A stretch of 64,000 nt of DNA from an uncultured Clostridia bacterium (GTDB lineage: Bacteria; Bacillota; Clostridia; Christensenellales; UBA1750). A program made the position numbers and the translations under genes. The notes beneath the pieces were generated by a model that searched no databases, had not been told where the DNA came from, and saw only the letters and a program-made list of their open reading frames with translations. Shown in pieces: positions 9,577 to 17,880 of this stretch; positions within the stretch are counted from its first letter, which is position 1; each line of letters starts with the position of its first letter. The stretch spans positions 1 to 64,000 of the forward strand of contig CAJFMX010000012.1 in the NCBI GenBank assembly GCA_904393115.1. Reading direction: 5' to 3'.

Positions 9577-12500
9577 TCAGTACAGCGTCCACGAGGGCAG
9601 CCAGTTCAGGAGCGACGCGTGCAGCTCCGTCATGGGCACGCCCGTGAGCACCGGGTAGAACAGCAGGAACAGCGCCAGCACCACGCCCATGAAGACGAAC
9701 ATGGCCGTCCTTGCCCACCGCTTCTTGTCGTACAGGTCCTCGAAGAACAGCACCGTGCACAGGACGATGAAGGGCACGGACGCAAAGTAGTGGTACACGA
9801 ACGTCACGCGCGGCACGAGCACCCAGGGCAGGTAGTTGGCGCAGAACCCGATCAGCAGCCACCACAGGCGCGGGTCGCGCTTGCCGTAGCCCCGGACCGC
9901 GCGCACCGCCACCCAGATCAGGCACGCAAGGCCTGCCCACCACACCGCCGGGCTGCCCAGGGCCGAGATGGACGAGACCCACCCCACCGGCATGGAGTCG
10001 GAGACATAGTACCAGATGTTGCGGATGTCCAGCGGCCACTGCCACCACGGCGACTCAAAGGGATGGCTGTCGAACACGCCCTTGTGGTAGTTGAACATGT
10101 GCAGCTGGTAGTTCCAGACCTCCTTGAGGCCGTGGTGCGGCGCGTCGATGCGCAGGAACTGATAGTAGGAGCCGATGTAGATGGCCAGCGGGATGATCCC
10201 GAAGAACACCACGCAGGCGAGGATGGTCTTGACCGCCTTGCCTTTAAAGACCGCGGCGATGTGCTCGCAGGTTTCGCGGCGCTCGGCGGAAAGGTTGCCC
10301 GCCGCAAGGTCGCGCTTGGCCGCAAGATACTCCTGCACCCGCGTGCCGAAGATCCAGAAGAACAGCACCGCAAGGCCCGCGGCCGCGTAGATGCCGATCC
10401 ACTTGCTCGCCATGCCAAGGCCCATGAAGAACCCGGACAGCGCCAGGGGCACGAAGGTCTTCCAGAGCTTGTCGTGGTAGAAGCTCATGTACGCGTAGCG
10501 CAGCAGGAACGCAAAGCTCAGGATGATGAAGAGCACCGGGTAGGAATCGATCGTGCCCAGGCGCGTCTGCGCAAGGTGCATGAAGTCGAACGTCATCAGG
10601 AACGTCCCAAAGAAGGCGAACAGGGGCCTGCGGAACAGCGTCTTGCACAGCAGGTACATCGCCGGCACCATGAGCACGCCCGCGAGCGTCCCCGCAAAGC
10701 GCCAGCCGAACGGCGTCATGCCAAAGGCCGCGATGGACCAGGAGATGAACACCTTGCCCAGCGGCGGGTGCGTGTTCTCGTACCACTCCATGTTGTGGAG
10801 CTGCTCGTAGGCGGTGCGGCCGTGGTAGACCTCGTCAAAGTACATGCTGTTCCTATAGGAGATCTCCGCCGGCACGATGGACTGCTCGTCGGCGAGGGCC
10901 TCGGCCGTGCAGGAGGCGATGGGCAGAATCGTCCCATCCTCCCCGAAGAGCGCGACCTCAAAGAGCTTGATCTCGTCCTTGGTCACCGTAAGGCGCACAT
11001 AGCGCGCGTCCTCCTCCAGCGCCACGGAGTGCCACTTGAACATGTCGTGCACGCCCACGCTCTGCTCTACCGCGCCGGACCAGTTCGCGCCGTCTGTGCT
11101 GAACTCCACCGTGAAGTCGCCGTAGGGGATCTCCCCGTAATAGCGGAACTCCGTCAGGCGCTCTTCCTGCCCCAGGTCGAGGACCGCGCTGTCGCCCGCT
11201 TCGCCCGTCCAGAGCGTCTGCGGCGCGGTCATGTCCCCGAGCTGGTAGAACGCCAGCACCGCGTACACGAGCGTCAGCGCGCCCATGAGCAGCCAGTCCA
11301 CGCGGCCCATGCGCAGGGAGGCCCGGTCCCCCGTGCCCGCGGCGTCCGGCAGGCGCGGCCCGACGACCTGGCGCCTGCACGGCGGCAGGCCGTCGTCCGT
11401 GGAGAGACGCTTGCCGCCGAAGCACAGGTCCGCAGCGGTGAGGAGCAGGCAGGCCAGCAGCGCGAGGTTCACCACCGCGACCACCGTGCCCAGCGCCTGG
11501 TTTTCCGCAAGGACGTGCTCGTTCTGCAGGACGATGTAGATGTTCACGGCGTTTGTCGCGCTAAAGCCCGCAAAGATCCCGTACAGCCGCCTGTCCGCGT
11601 AGAGCACGGCCGCCAGCAGCAGCAGCGCGAGCGCCGGGAACATGTACCGCTCGTGCATGCGCACGCCGAGGCAGAACGCGCCCGCCAGGATCAGCGCCGC
11701 GCAGAGGGGAATGGCGCGCCGGTCGCGGCTCTTGAAGAAGAACACGAGGCCCACAACGACGCTGGCCAGCAGGCCGACCGTCCCCCAGACCGCGTAGGGC
11801 AGGCCCAGGAGCGCCGCGCCCTGGTCCACCCAGTTCGCGCCCGCGGCAAAGAAGAAGTTCAGGGCGTTGACCGTGGCATACGGGTAGGAGGAGAGCGTGG
11901 AGAGGTACTTCTCCACGAGGAAGGCCGGCTCCTGGCGCACGAGGAAGGGCAGCGAGATCGCCGCGATCACGCCAAGGCACGCCGCAACGCCGGCAAGGAG
12001 CCGCTTTGCGCCGCGCCTGGGTTCCTCCAGGATCTCCAGCGCATAGCCGAAGAGCGGGATCGTGCCCAGCATCAGCGCCTGGGGCTTGACCGCCACCGCG
12101 ACGCCGTAGAGGATCGCCGCGCGCAGCGTCTTCTCCTGCAGGAAGGCGTCCACCACCAGCAGGATCAGCAGGACCAGCACCGCGTCCATCTGCCCCCACA
12201 TGGCGCTGTCCAGAATCGCCGCGGGCATGCAGGCATAGGCCGCGCCCGCCAGCAGCGCCCACTTGGGCTTGCCGGCGCGCAGCGCGATGCGATAGAGCAA
12301 GTACGCCGCCGCAAGGTCGCAGGCGATGGCCGGGAGCTTGAGCAGCACCAGGTACGGCGCGGTGTTCGCCGTAAGGCCCAGCAGATTGGCCACGAGCGCC
12401 TGCAGGCCCAGAACGTAGAGGTAGCCGGGCGGATAGTCGCAGAAGCCCTGCGCGTAGAAGTCCGCAGGCCCGACCTGCGCGAGCGTCTGTCCCCAGCTCG

Positions 12501-13311
12501 TAAAGCAGTTGATGTCCACCTCGTAGCCCGGGTTCACGGCCGCAAGGAAGAGGCGCAGCGCGCCCGCCGCCGCGAGGATCGCGCCAAAGAGACGCCCCGC
12601 GCGCGCTTTTTCGATCTCCACGCCGCGCAGGCGGTAGACAAAGGCGCAGACCAGCAGCGCAAACGCCGCCGCGACGAAGGTCTGCATCGGAATCCAGTCC
12701 GCGCCCTCCGTCTCGTCCGAGGCGGCGCTCACGGGCGCATCCTGCAGGCTCTGCACCGTCACGCCCGCGGGCACCTCGTCCACGGCCTCGACCACGACGT
12801 CGTCAAACCAGGCCGAGCCCACGTTCTCCTCGCCGTAGAAGCCCACGCGCAGGGCCACGGTGATCTCTCCCTGGAAGAAGCCGGTCTTTCCATACAATTC
12901 GACCGGCACCCACTGCCCGTCCGTGTCCGCATAGTCCTGCGACACGGCAAGGCTCCCGGAGACGGAGAGGTTGCCGCCCGTGCGCTCGGGGTCGCCGCCC
13001 TCCGCCTTCATGCGCGCGGAGATCCGGTAAGTCGTGTTGCCCCGGACGGCGACCGTCTGCTCCAGCCGCGCGTCGTTTTCCGAAAAGTTTTGCAGGCGCA
13101 CGCAGCGGTTTCCGTCCACTTCCTCCGTCCAATAGGTGGAGACGGTCTCGTCCTGCGTCCAGGCCGCATAGGTCCAGCCCACGGGCAGGCCGCTCTCGTC
13201 CCATTGGGAAAAGTCGCCGTTTTGCACCAGGTTTTCCGCAGCCTGCGCGCCGAGCGGCAGCGCCAGCGCCAGCAGCAGGAGCAGGCAGCAGATCCAGATC
13301 TTTCGTCTCAT
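9577..13311 (-). CDS. Giant PMT-like glycosyltransferase with two GT-C modules and a discoidin domain
   Basis: Membrane glycosyltransferase predicted to use polyprenyl-phosphate sugar donors at the outer face of the membrane. The 1244 residues read as: signal peptide (1-24); a carbohydrate-binding-like beta domain (about 25-185, starting AENLVQNGDFSQW); a first multi-helix GT-C module (about 210-640) with the acidic YEVDINCF (Asp266) and FCDYPPGYLY; an F5/8-type C (discoidin-like) domain (about 690-795); and a second PMT-type module (about 810-1244) with the classic MYFDEVYHG (Asp826, Glu827) and ENTHPPLGK. The two catalytic modules in one chain are unusual. SD GAGG lies upstream of the ATG at 13311. 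It is followed by gtrA, and yraN is 13 bases upstream. Substrate unknown; protein O-glycosylation or wall polymer decoration are both possible. Confidence 0.9.
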   Translation of the reverse strand: MRRKIWICCLLLLLALALPLGAQAAENLVQNGDFSQWDESGLPVGWTYAAWTQDETVSTYWTEEVDGNRCVRLQNFSENDARLEQTVAVRGNTTYRISARMKAEGGDPERTGGNLSVSGSLAVSQDYADTDGQWVPVELYGKTGFFQGEITVALRVGFYGEENVGSAWFDDVVVEAVDEVPAGVTVQSLQDAPVSAASDETEGADWIPMQTFVAAAFALLVCAFVYRLRGVEIEKARAGRLFGAILAAAGALRLFLAAVNPGYEVDINCFTSWGQTLAQVGPADFYAQGFCDYPPGYLYVLGLQALVANLLGLTANTAPYLVLLKLPAIACDLAAAYLLYRIALRAGKPKWALLAGAAYACMPAAILDSAMWGQMDAVLVLLILLVVDAFLQEKTLRAAILYGVAVAVKPQALMLGTIPLFGYALEILEEPRRGAKRLLAGVAACLGVIAAISLPFLVRQEPAFLVEKYLSTLSSYPYATVNALNFFFAAGANWVDQGAALLGLPYAVWGTVGLLASVVVGLVFFFKSRDRRAIPLCAALILAGAFCLGVRMHERYMFPALALLLLAAVLYADRRLYGIFAGFSATNAVNIYIVLQNEHVLAENQALGTVVAVVNLALLACLLLTAADLCFGGKRLSTDDGLPPCRRQVVGPRLPDAAGTGDRASLRMGRVDWLLMGALTLVYAVLAFYQLGDMTAPQTLWTGEAGDSAVLDLGQEERLTEFRYYGEIPYGDFTVEFSTDGANWSGAVEQSVGVHDMFKWHSVALEEDARYVRLTVTKDEIKLFEVALFGEDGTILPIASCTAEALADEQSIVPAEISYRNSMYFDEVYHGRTAYEQLHNMEWYENTHPPLGKVFISWSIAAFGMTPFGWRFAGTLAGVLMVPAMYLLCKTLFRRPLFAFFGTFLMTFDFMHLAQTRLGTIDSYPVLFIILSFAFLLRYAYMSFYHDKLWKTFVPLALSGFFMGLGMASKWIGIYAAAGLAVLFFWIFGTRVQEYLAAKRDLAAGNLSAERRETCEHIAAVFKGKAVKTILACVVFFGIIPLAIYIGSYYQFLRIDAPHHGLKEVWNYQLHMFNYHKGVFDSHPFESPWWQWPLDIRNIWYYVSDSMPVGWVSSISALGSPAVWWAGLACLIWVAVRAVRGYGKRDPRLWWLLIGFCANYLPWVLVPRVTFVYHYFASVPFIVLCTVLFFEDLYDKKRWARTAMFVFMGVVLALFLLFYPVLTGVPMTELHASLLNWLPSWTLY

Positions 13312-13324
13312 GGTTTCATCCTCG

Positions 13325-13699
13325 TCATACAAAATATCTTCCGCGCGCGAGCGGAAAGGCGTTTTCGATGTGGCGCACGTCCAGGCGCGCGCCATCGAAC
13401 CCGACCGAAACCACGTCAAACCGCGCAGGCCGGCCCAACAGGCCATGCTCCGCTAGATAAACGACGGCCGCGCGCGAAATGCGCCGCTGTTTTGCCGCGT
13501 CCACGGCAAAGGGCGCGTCGTCCCGGTCCTTGCGGAGCTTGACCTCGACAAAGACCAGCGTCTCGCCCTCGCGCATGAGCAGGTCGACCTCGTCCCGCCC
13601 GACGCGCAGGTTTGCGCCGACAAAGCGCAGGCCCTTTGCCTCTAAATAGGCCCGCGCGGCGCGCTCGCCCATGGCGCCGCGGTCCCCGTGGGCGCTCAT
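13325..13699 (-). CDS. yraN: YraN family (UPF0102) putative endonuclease
   Basis: Restriction-endonuclease-like fold protein of unknown biological role. The 124 residues carry the catalytic-type signature DEVDLLMREG followed by LVFVEVKLRK, i.e. the D...ExK active site of the PD-(D/E)XK superfamily. Length is normal. Its ATG overlaps the rnhB stop (ATGA), and the rnhB-yraN pairing is common in Firmicutes. Confidence 0.92.
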   Translation of the reverse strand: MSAHGDRGAMGERAARAYLEAKGLRFVGANLRVGRDEVDLLMREGETLVFVEVKLRKDRDDAPFAVDAAKQRRISRAAVVYLAEHGLLGRPARFDVVSVGFDGARLDVRHIENAFPLARGRYFV

Positions 13700-14328
13700 T
13701 TCGGCGCAAAGGCCGAGCGGATGAAGAGCCTGCGGTGCGCGGGGCAGGGGCCGTAGGCGCGCAGGGCCTCGTAGTGGGCCTGGGTTCCGTATCCCTTGTG
13801 CTGGGCAAAGCCGTACTGCGGGTACTGCGCGTCCAGCTCCAGCATCATCCGGTCTCGGGTGACCTTGGCCACGATCGAGGCCGCGGCGATGGAATAGCTC
13901 ACCGCGTCGCCGTGGACGATGCCCTCCTGCGGCACGGAAACGTCCAGGTCGCGCTCCGCGTCCACGAAGACGCGCGCCGGCTTTGCCAGCTCGATGGCGC
14001 GCTTCATGGCAAGGCGCGCGGCCTGCTTGATGTTGAGGGTCTCGATCTCCTCGACCGAGGCCACGCCCACGCCCACGGAGACGGCGCAGCGCAGGATCTC
14101 CTCGCAGAGGGCCTCGCGCTTCTTCTCCGCGACCTTCTTGCTGTCGTTGATGTCCGGGAGCAGGGGCTCGGGCGGCATGACGACGCAGGCCGCCACCACC
14201 GGGCCGGCCAGCGGCCCGCGCCCGGCCTCGTCCACGCCGCCAACGAGCGCGCCCGCCTCCCAGAGGGGCCGCTCGCGCTCGGTCATGCGCATGAGGCGCT
14301 CCTGCTTAGTCTCCCGTTTCCCTGCCAT
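13696..14328 (-). CDS. rnhB: Ribonuclease HII
   Basis: Removes RNA from RNA-DNA hybrids and misincorporated ribonucleotides. The 210 residues include the family motif GVDEAGRGPLAGPVV with the first two acidic catalytic residues, then FVDAERDL and the SIVAKVTRDRMM block that supply the remaining ones. The ATG at 14328 is preferred over one at 14334 because GGGAGG lies six bases upstream. The gene starts inside the 3' end of rbgA, giving a 23-base overlap, as in the conserved rbgA-rnhB pair. Confidence 0.95.
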   Translation of the reverse strand: MAGKRETKQERLMRMTERERPLWEAGALVGGVDEAGRGPLAGPVVAACVVMPPEPLLPDINDSKKVAEKKREALCEEILRCAVSVGVGVASVEEIETLNIKQAARLAMKRAIELAKPARVFVDAERDLDVSVPQEGIVHGDAVSYSIAAASIVAKVTRDRMMLELDAQYPQYGFAQHKGYGTQAHYEALRAYGPCPAHRRLFIRSAFAPK

Positions 14329-15217
14329 TTTCATCCTCCCCTTCGGGCGCTTGCACCGGGGCCTCCAGCGTCAGGCGGCCCATCTTGCCGCTGCGGAACT
14401 CGTCCAGGATCAGGGCCGAGGCGCGCTCGGTGTCCGGCCGCGCGCCGGGCAGGAGCCAGCCGCGGCGGCGGCAGGCCTCCTCCAGGAGCTGCTCCCCGCT
14501 CTTCTCCGCGTCCATGTCGATCTTAAGGCGCGCCTTGGCGCCCTCGGGCGCGCGGTCGCGCAAAAATTCCAGGAGTTCGGCGCTCAGCCGCTCGTTGTCC
14601 ATGATCTCCCCGCGGATGGAGCCGAGGAACGCCAGGCGCCGCGCCGCCTCCTTGTCCTCGAACTTGGGCCAGAGCATGCCGGGGGTGTCCAAAAACTCCA
14701 GGTACGGGCCCACGACGATCCACTGCTTGCCGCGGGTGACGCCGGGGCGGTTGCCGGCCTTGGCGGCCGCGGAGCCGCGCAGGCGGTTGATGAAGGTGGA
14801 CTTTCCCACGTTCGGGATGCCCACGATCATGGCGCGCACGGTCTTGTTCACGCCCTTGGCCTTCATGCGCTCCACGACCGGCCTTGCCGCGCGCTCCACC
14901 AGGGACACGGCCTCCTTCACGCCCTTGCCGGCGTTTGCGGAAAAGGAGATCGCGTCCCACCCGCGCGCGCGGTAGGCGCGGATCCAGGCGCGCGTCGCCT
15001 CCGGATCGGCAAGGTCCGCCTTGTTGAGCACGACCACGCGCGGCTTTGTGCCGAACAGGTCGTCAAAATCGGGGTTGCGCGTGGAGGCCGGCGCGCGCGC
15101 GTCGACCATTTCGATGACCACGTCCACGAGCTTGACGCTCTCTGCGAGCATGCGCCGGGCCTTGGCCATGTGTCCGGGGTACCACTGTATATCCAAACTG
15201 CTTTCCTCCATGGTCAT
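14306..15217 (-). CDS. rbgA: Ribosome biogenesis GTPase RbgA (YlqF)
   Basis: Circularly permuted GTPase needed for late assembly of the 50S subunit. In the 303-residue protein the G4 motif (VLNKADL, near 80) comes before G1 (GIPNVGKST, near 132) and G3 (DTPGM), the expected permuted order. The N-terminal WYPGHMAKARR and the C-terminal helical RNA-binding region are typical. It has its own promoter (15229-15257) after the rplS terminator and is followed by rnhB. Confidence 0.95.
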   Translation of the reverse strand: MTMEESSLDIQWYPGHMAKARRMLAESVKLVDVVIEMVDARAPASTRNPDFDDLFGTKPRVVVLNKADLADPEATRAWIRAYRARGWDAISFSANAGKGVKEAVSLVERAARPVVERMKAKGVNKTVRAMIVGIPNVGKSTFINRLRGSAAAKAGNRPGVTRGKQWIVVGPYLEFLDTPGMLWPKFEDKEAARRLAFLGSIRGEIMDNERLSAELLEFLRDRAPEGAKARLKIDMDAEKSGEQLLEEACRRRGWLLPGARPDTERASALILDEFRSGKMGRLTLEAPVQAPEGEDENGRETGD

Positions 15218-15228
15218 TTTTCCCTACT

Positions 15229-15257
15229 ACTATACACCGAGCGATTCTTCTCCGCAA
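15229..15257 (-). promoter_or_regulatory. Predicted sigma-A promoter of rbgA
   Basis: The -35 box TTGCGG (15252-15257) and -10 box TATAGT (15229-15234) are 17 bases apart and end about a dozen bases before the rbgA start. It lies just after the rplS terminator hairpin, so it would restart transcription for rbgA-rnhB-yraN. Confidence 0.55.
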
Positions 15258-15267
15258 GGCTTGCGGC

Positions 15268-15303
15268 AAAAAAGGCCGCATCCGGAGCGGATGCGGCCTT
15301 TTT
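15268..15303 (-). terminator. Intrinsic terminator after rplS
   Basis: A perfect 11-bp stem (15274-15284 with 15288-15298) around a three-base loop is flanked by an A run on one side and a T run on the other. It is the expected end of the rplS transcript and is symmetric enough to work in both directions. Confidence 0.9.
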
Positions 15304-15313
15304 GCTTCCCGTT

Positions 15314-15661
15314 TTACTTGGAGCTGTCCTTGACCTTGGCGGCCTTGCCGAAGCGGTCGCGCAGGTAGTACAGCTTGGCGCGGCGGACCTTGCCGCGACG
15401 GACGACCGTGATGCTGTCCACGCGCGGGCTGTGGATGGGGAACGTGCGCTCAACGCCGATGCCGTAGGAAACGCGGCGGACCGTGAAGGTCTCGCGGCAG
15501 GAGCCGTTGCGGCGGGCGATGACGGTGCCCTCAAAGGCCTGCAGGCGCTCGCGGTTGCCCTCGACGACCTTGACCTGGACGCGGACGGTGTCGCCGATGG
15601 AGAACTTGGGAATGTCGGTACGGAGCTGCTCCATTTCGATGGCGCGGATGATCTCGTTCAT
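15314..15661 (-). CDS. rplS: 50S ribosomal protein L19
   Basis: Large-subunit protein at the interface with the 30S subunit. The 115 residues match the family closely, with the signatures [29 protein letters not shown] and [14 protein letters not shown]. The ATG at 15661 has AAGGAG eight bases upstream. It is transcribed from its own promoter (15772-15800) with a leader of about 100 bases and ends at the hairpin 15268-15303, so it is a single-gene unit after trmD. Confidence 0.97.
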   Translation of the reverse strand: MNEIIRAIEMEQLRTDIPKFSIGDTVRVQVKVVEGNRERLQAFEGTVIARRNGSCRETFTVRRVSYGIGVERTFPIHSPRVDSITVVRRGKVRRAKLYYLRDRFGKAAKVKDSSK

Positions 15662-15771
15662 TGTTGTTTCTCCTTCCCTGTGTAGACGTTCATGCTCTTG
15701 CCGGATCGCGCGGAAAACAGCGCGGCGGTCGAAACAGCAGCGGACCGTCCCATTGATGGTCAACGGATGGT

Positions 15772-15800
15772 ATTATACCATTGGAACCGGCAAAAATCAA
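15772..15800 (-). promoter_or_regulatory. Predicted sigma-A promoter of rplS
   Basis: The -35 TTGATT (15795-15800) and a perfect -10 TATAAT (15772-15777) are 17 bases apart, just downstream of the trmD stop. It leaves a leader of about 100 bases before L19, long enough for autogenous control, though I see no named element in it. Confidence 0.8.
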
Positions 15801-15806
15801 GCAAAT

Positions 15807-16610
15807 TCAAGGATTCTCCGGTAAATTTTGTGCGCTCTCGCCCTCCTGCGGCCGCTTTTTCTTGCGGCGCGGGCGCTTTGGCGGCATCTCCTCCCAGCCG
15901 AGGTAGACGCGGTCCTGCTGGGTCAGGGGCGCGCGCTCCAGCAGCTCGGGCCGGCGCTCGCGCGTGATGTCCAGGCTCCGCTCCCGCCGCCAGGTGCGGA
16001 TGTTGGCGTCGTGGCCGGAGAGGAGCACCTCCGGGACCTCGCGCCCCTCGTAGAGGGCGGGGCGGGTGTACTGCGGGTACTCCAGCAGGCCATCGGAGAA
16101 GCTCTCCTCCTGCGCGGACTCCCCGCTGCCCAGCACCCCGGGGATGTGGCGGGAGAGGCAGTCGATGACGACCATGGCCGCCAGCTCCCCGCCGGTGAGC
16201 ACGTAGTCGCCGATGGAGATCTCCTCGTCGATCCACTCGTCCACGGCGCGCTGGTCCACGCCCTCGTAGTGGCCGCAGAGGAAGATGAGGTTCTCCTCCT
16301 GCGCGAGCTCCCGCGCGCGCTGCTGGGTGAGGGTCTTTCCCCGGGGCGAGAGCAGGATGTGCCGCGCGGGGAAGTCCTGCACCGCGGCGCGGAAGCAGTC
16401 GTAGATGGGCTGGGGCGTCATCACGAGCCCCGCGCCGCCGCCGTAGGGGTAGTCGTCGCAGCGGTTGTGCTTGTTCTTCGTATAGGCGCGGATGTCGATG
16501 GGCTCGATGGAGAGGATGCCGCGCTCGATGGCGCGGCCCGTGATGCTCCGGCCCAGCACCGGCAAAAACATCTCCGGAAAGAGCGTCAGAATCTTAATCC
16601 GCATCGTCAT
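15807..16610 (-). CDS. trmD: tRNA (guanine-37-N1)-methyltransferase TrmD
   Basis: Methylates G37 next to the anticodon to prevent frameshifting. The 267-residue SPOUT enzyme has the N-terminal LTLFPEMF opening and the trefoil-knot SAM site (ILLSPRGKTLTQ, LCGHYEGVDQR, IGDYVLTGGE). A Lys/Arg-rich tail (PPKRPRRKKKRP) extends past the usual C terminus. The start overlaps the 3' end of rimM by 17 bases, so the rimM-trmD pair is coupled as in most bacteria. Confidence 0.97.
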   Translation of the reverse strand: MTMRIKILTLFPEMFLPVLGRSITGRAIERGILSIEPIDIRAYTKNKHNRCDDYPYGGGAGLVMTPQPIYDCFRAAVQDFPARHILLSPRGKTLTQQRARELAQEENLIFLCGHYEGVDQRAVDEWIDEEISIGDYVLTGGELAAMVVIDCLSRHIPGVLGSGESAQEESFSDGLLEYPQYTRPALYEGREVPEVLLSGHDANIRTWRRERSLDITRERRPELLERAPLTQQDRVYLGWEEMPPKRPRRKKKRPQEGESAQNLPENP

Positions 16611-17115
16611 ACACCGCGATTTCCGAAAGGGCCGCGCTGTCCAGCTCCATGCGCGCGCCCTCGACGTCCACGGCGCGCAGCGCGCGCTTGAGCGCGGGGA
16701 AGCGGAAGGTTCTCTTCCCCCGGACCTCGTAGACGTCGTTTCCGCCCGCCTGCATCACGTCCGCAAGGCGGCCGAGCTCCCGCCCCGCCTCGTCGACGAC
16801 CTGCATGCCGATCAGGTCCGCGATGTAGTAGCGGCCCTCGGGCAGGGGCGCCGCCTCCGCGCGGGGGACGAAGAGCTCCCGGCCGCGCAGGGCCTCGGCC
16901 GCGTCGCGGTCCTCCACGCCCGCAAGGCTGAGATACGCGTAGCCCTCCCGCGTGCGCGCGGCGCGCACCGCAAGCGCCTCCCCGCCCGTTTCGTCCAGGA
17001 ACACGCGCGCAAGGTCCAGGAACCGCTCCGGATCGTCCGTGAGCGGGAGGACCTTGATCTCCCCGCGCACGCCCTGGGGCTTGATCACCTGGCCGATCAT
17101 CAGATATTCCTTCAT
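16594..17115 (-). CDS. rimM: 16S rRNA processing protein RimM
   Basis: 30S maturation factor that binds S19. The 173 residues comprise the N-terminal RimM beta-barrel (IGQVIKPQGVRGEIKVLPLTD) and the C-terminal PRC-barrel (YYIADLIGMQVVDEAGRELG). The ATG at 17115 has AAGGAGG upstream. It is preceded by a 175-base hairpin-rich spacer (17116-17290) and overlaps trmD at its end. Confidence 0.95.
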   Translation of the reverse strand: MKEYLMIGQVIKPQGVRGEIKVLPLTDDPERFLDLARVFLDETGGEALAVRAARTREGYAYLSLAGVEDRDAAEALRGRELFVPRAEAAPLPEGRYYIADLIGMQVVDEAGRELGRLADVMQAGGNDVYEVRGKRTFRFPALKRALRAVDVEGARMELDSAALSEIAVYDDAD

Positions 17116-17290
17116 GAAGAACCTCCTTGCTTCCAACGCGAAAAGGGGGCATTCGCCGCGGCGAACGCTCCCCCCTTTCCCTCCCCGGCTTTCTTCGGGG
17201 ATGCGCGAAGGGGCGGAAACTGCGCCCCTTCCTCTTCCATCCGCAGCGGCGGCATGTGCGCCGCAGGCGGCGTTGTTTCGCGGATCGCCG
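17116..17290 (-). other. Hairpin-rich spacer between khpA and rimM
   Basis: No ORF of its own is convincing. Going leftward on the - strand it can form a GC-rich hairpin at about 17206-17230 and a long imperfect one at about 17145-17185 that ends in CCCCCTTTTC, resembling a weak terminator or attenuator just before the rimM ribosome binding site. It may set the level of rimM-trmD relative to khpA and rpsP. Confidence 0.5.
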
Positions 17291-17518
17291 TCAGACGATT
17301 TCCACAAGCACGTTCTGACCGGTCTTCAGGCTTGCGGCCTTGACCACGGCGCGAATCGCCTTGGCGATGCGGCCCTGCTTGCCGATGACCTTGCCCATGT
17401 CCTCCGGAGCTACGCGGAGCTCCAGGATGAGCGCCTGGTCGCCGGGCACCTCCCGGACCTCGACGAGGTCGGGATGGTCCACCAGGCAGCACGCGATGTA
17501 CTTGACCAACTCTGCCAT
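17291..17518 (-). CDS. khpA: KH-domain RNA-binding protein KhpA (YlqC)
   Basis: Small RNA chaperone-like protein that partners with KhpB/EloR and affects cell elongation in Gram-positive bacteria. The 75 residues form a single KH domain with the GxxG loop in KVIGKQGRIAKAIR. Position between rpsP and rimM is conserved in Firmicutes. Confidence 0.94.
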   Translation of the reverse strand: MAELVKYIACCLVDHPDLVEVREVPGDQALILELRVAPEDMGKVIGKQGRIAKAIRAVVKAASLKTGQNVLVEIV

Positions 17519-17564
17519 GACTGCGCCCTCCTTCCAGTGCCGGAGCGTCGCGGGGAAAAACGCC

Positions 17565-17810
17565 TTACTCGATCGCGCCGCCCTTGCGCAGCACGGTCTT
17601 GACCGTCTGGGTGGGCTGCGCGCCCACGCTCAGCCAGTACTTGGCGCGCTCGACGTCCAGGGTGATGGCCTTGTCGTCCTTGACGGGGTTGTAGGTGCCG
17701 ATCTCCTCGATGAACCGGCCGTCGCGGGGGGTGCGGCTGTCGGCCACGACCACGCGATAGAAGGGCTCGCCCTTCATGCCCATGCGCTTCAAGCGAATCT
17801 TCACTGCCAT
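17565..17810 (-). CDS. rpsP: 30S ribosomal protein S16
   Basis: Assembly protein of the 30S subunit. The 81 residues show the family opening [24 protein letters not shown] (N-terminal strand) and the GTYNPVKDD motif. SD AGGAGG lies upstream of the ATG at 17810. It has a promoter right upstream (17844-17872) after ffh, so it may be transcribed apart from the SRP genes. Confidence 0.97.
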   Translation of the reverse strand: MAVKIRLKRMGMKGEPFYRVVVADSRTPRDGRFIEEIGTYNPVKDDKAITLDVERAKYWLSVGAQPTQTVKTVLRKGGAIE

Positions 17811-17843
17811 TGTAGGATACCTCCTGCGTATCGTTTGAATTTT

Positions 17844-17872
17844 TTTATATCATTCCAATCGCTTGGAATCAA
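17844..17872 (-). promoter_or_regulatory. Predicted rpsP promoter with a dyad in its spacer
   Basis: The -35 TTGATT (17867-17872) and -10 TATAAA (17844-17849) are 17 bases apart. A perfect interrupted palindrome, ATTCCAA-4-TTGGAAT at 17852-17869, fills the spacer and runs into the -35 box. This is where an operator would block RNA polymerase. No regulator is identified. Confidence 0.65.
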
Positions 17873-17880
17873 TATCTCTC

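Noticed and set aside
9565-13542. A very long open frame on the + strand opposite the PMT and yraN genes, and similar long + frames at about 47405-51469 and 58269-63458.
   Set aside because: They are antisense shadows caused by high third-position G+C; their proteins are His/Arg/Gly-rich with no family features, while the - strand genes are unmistakable.
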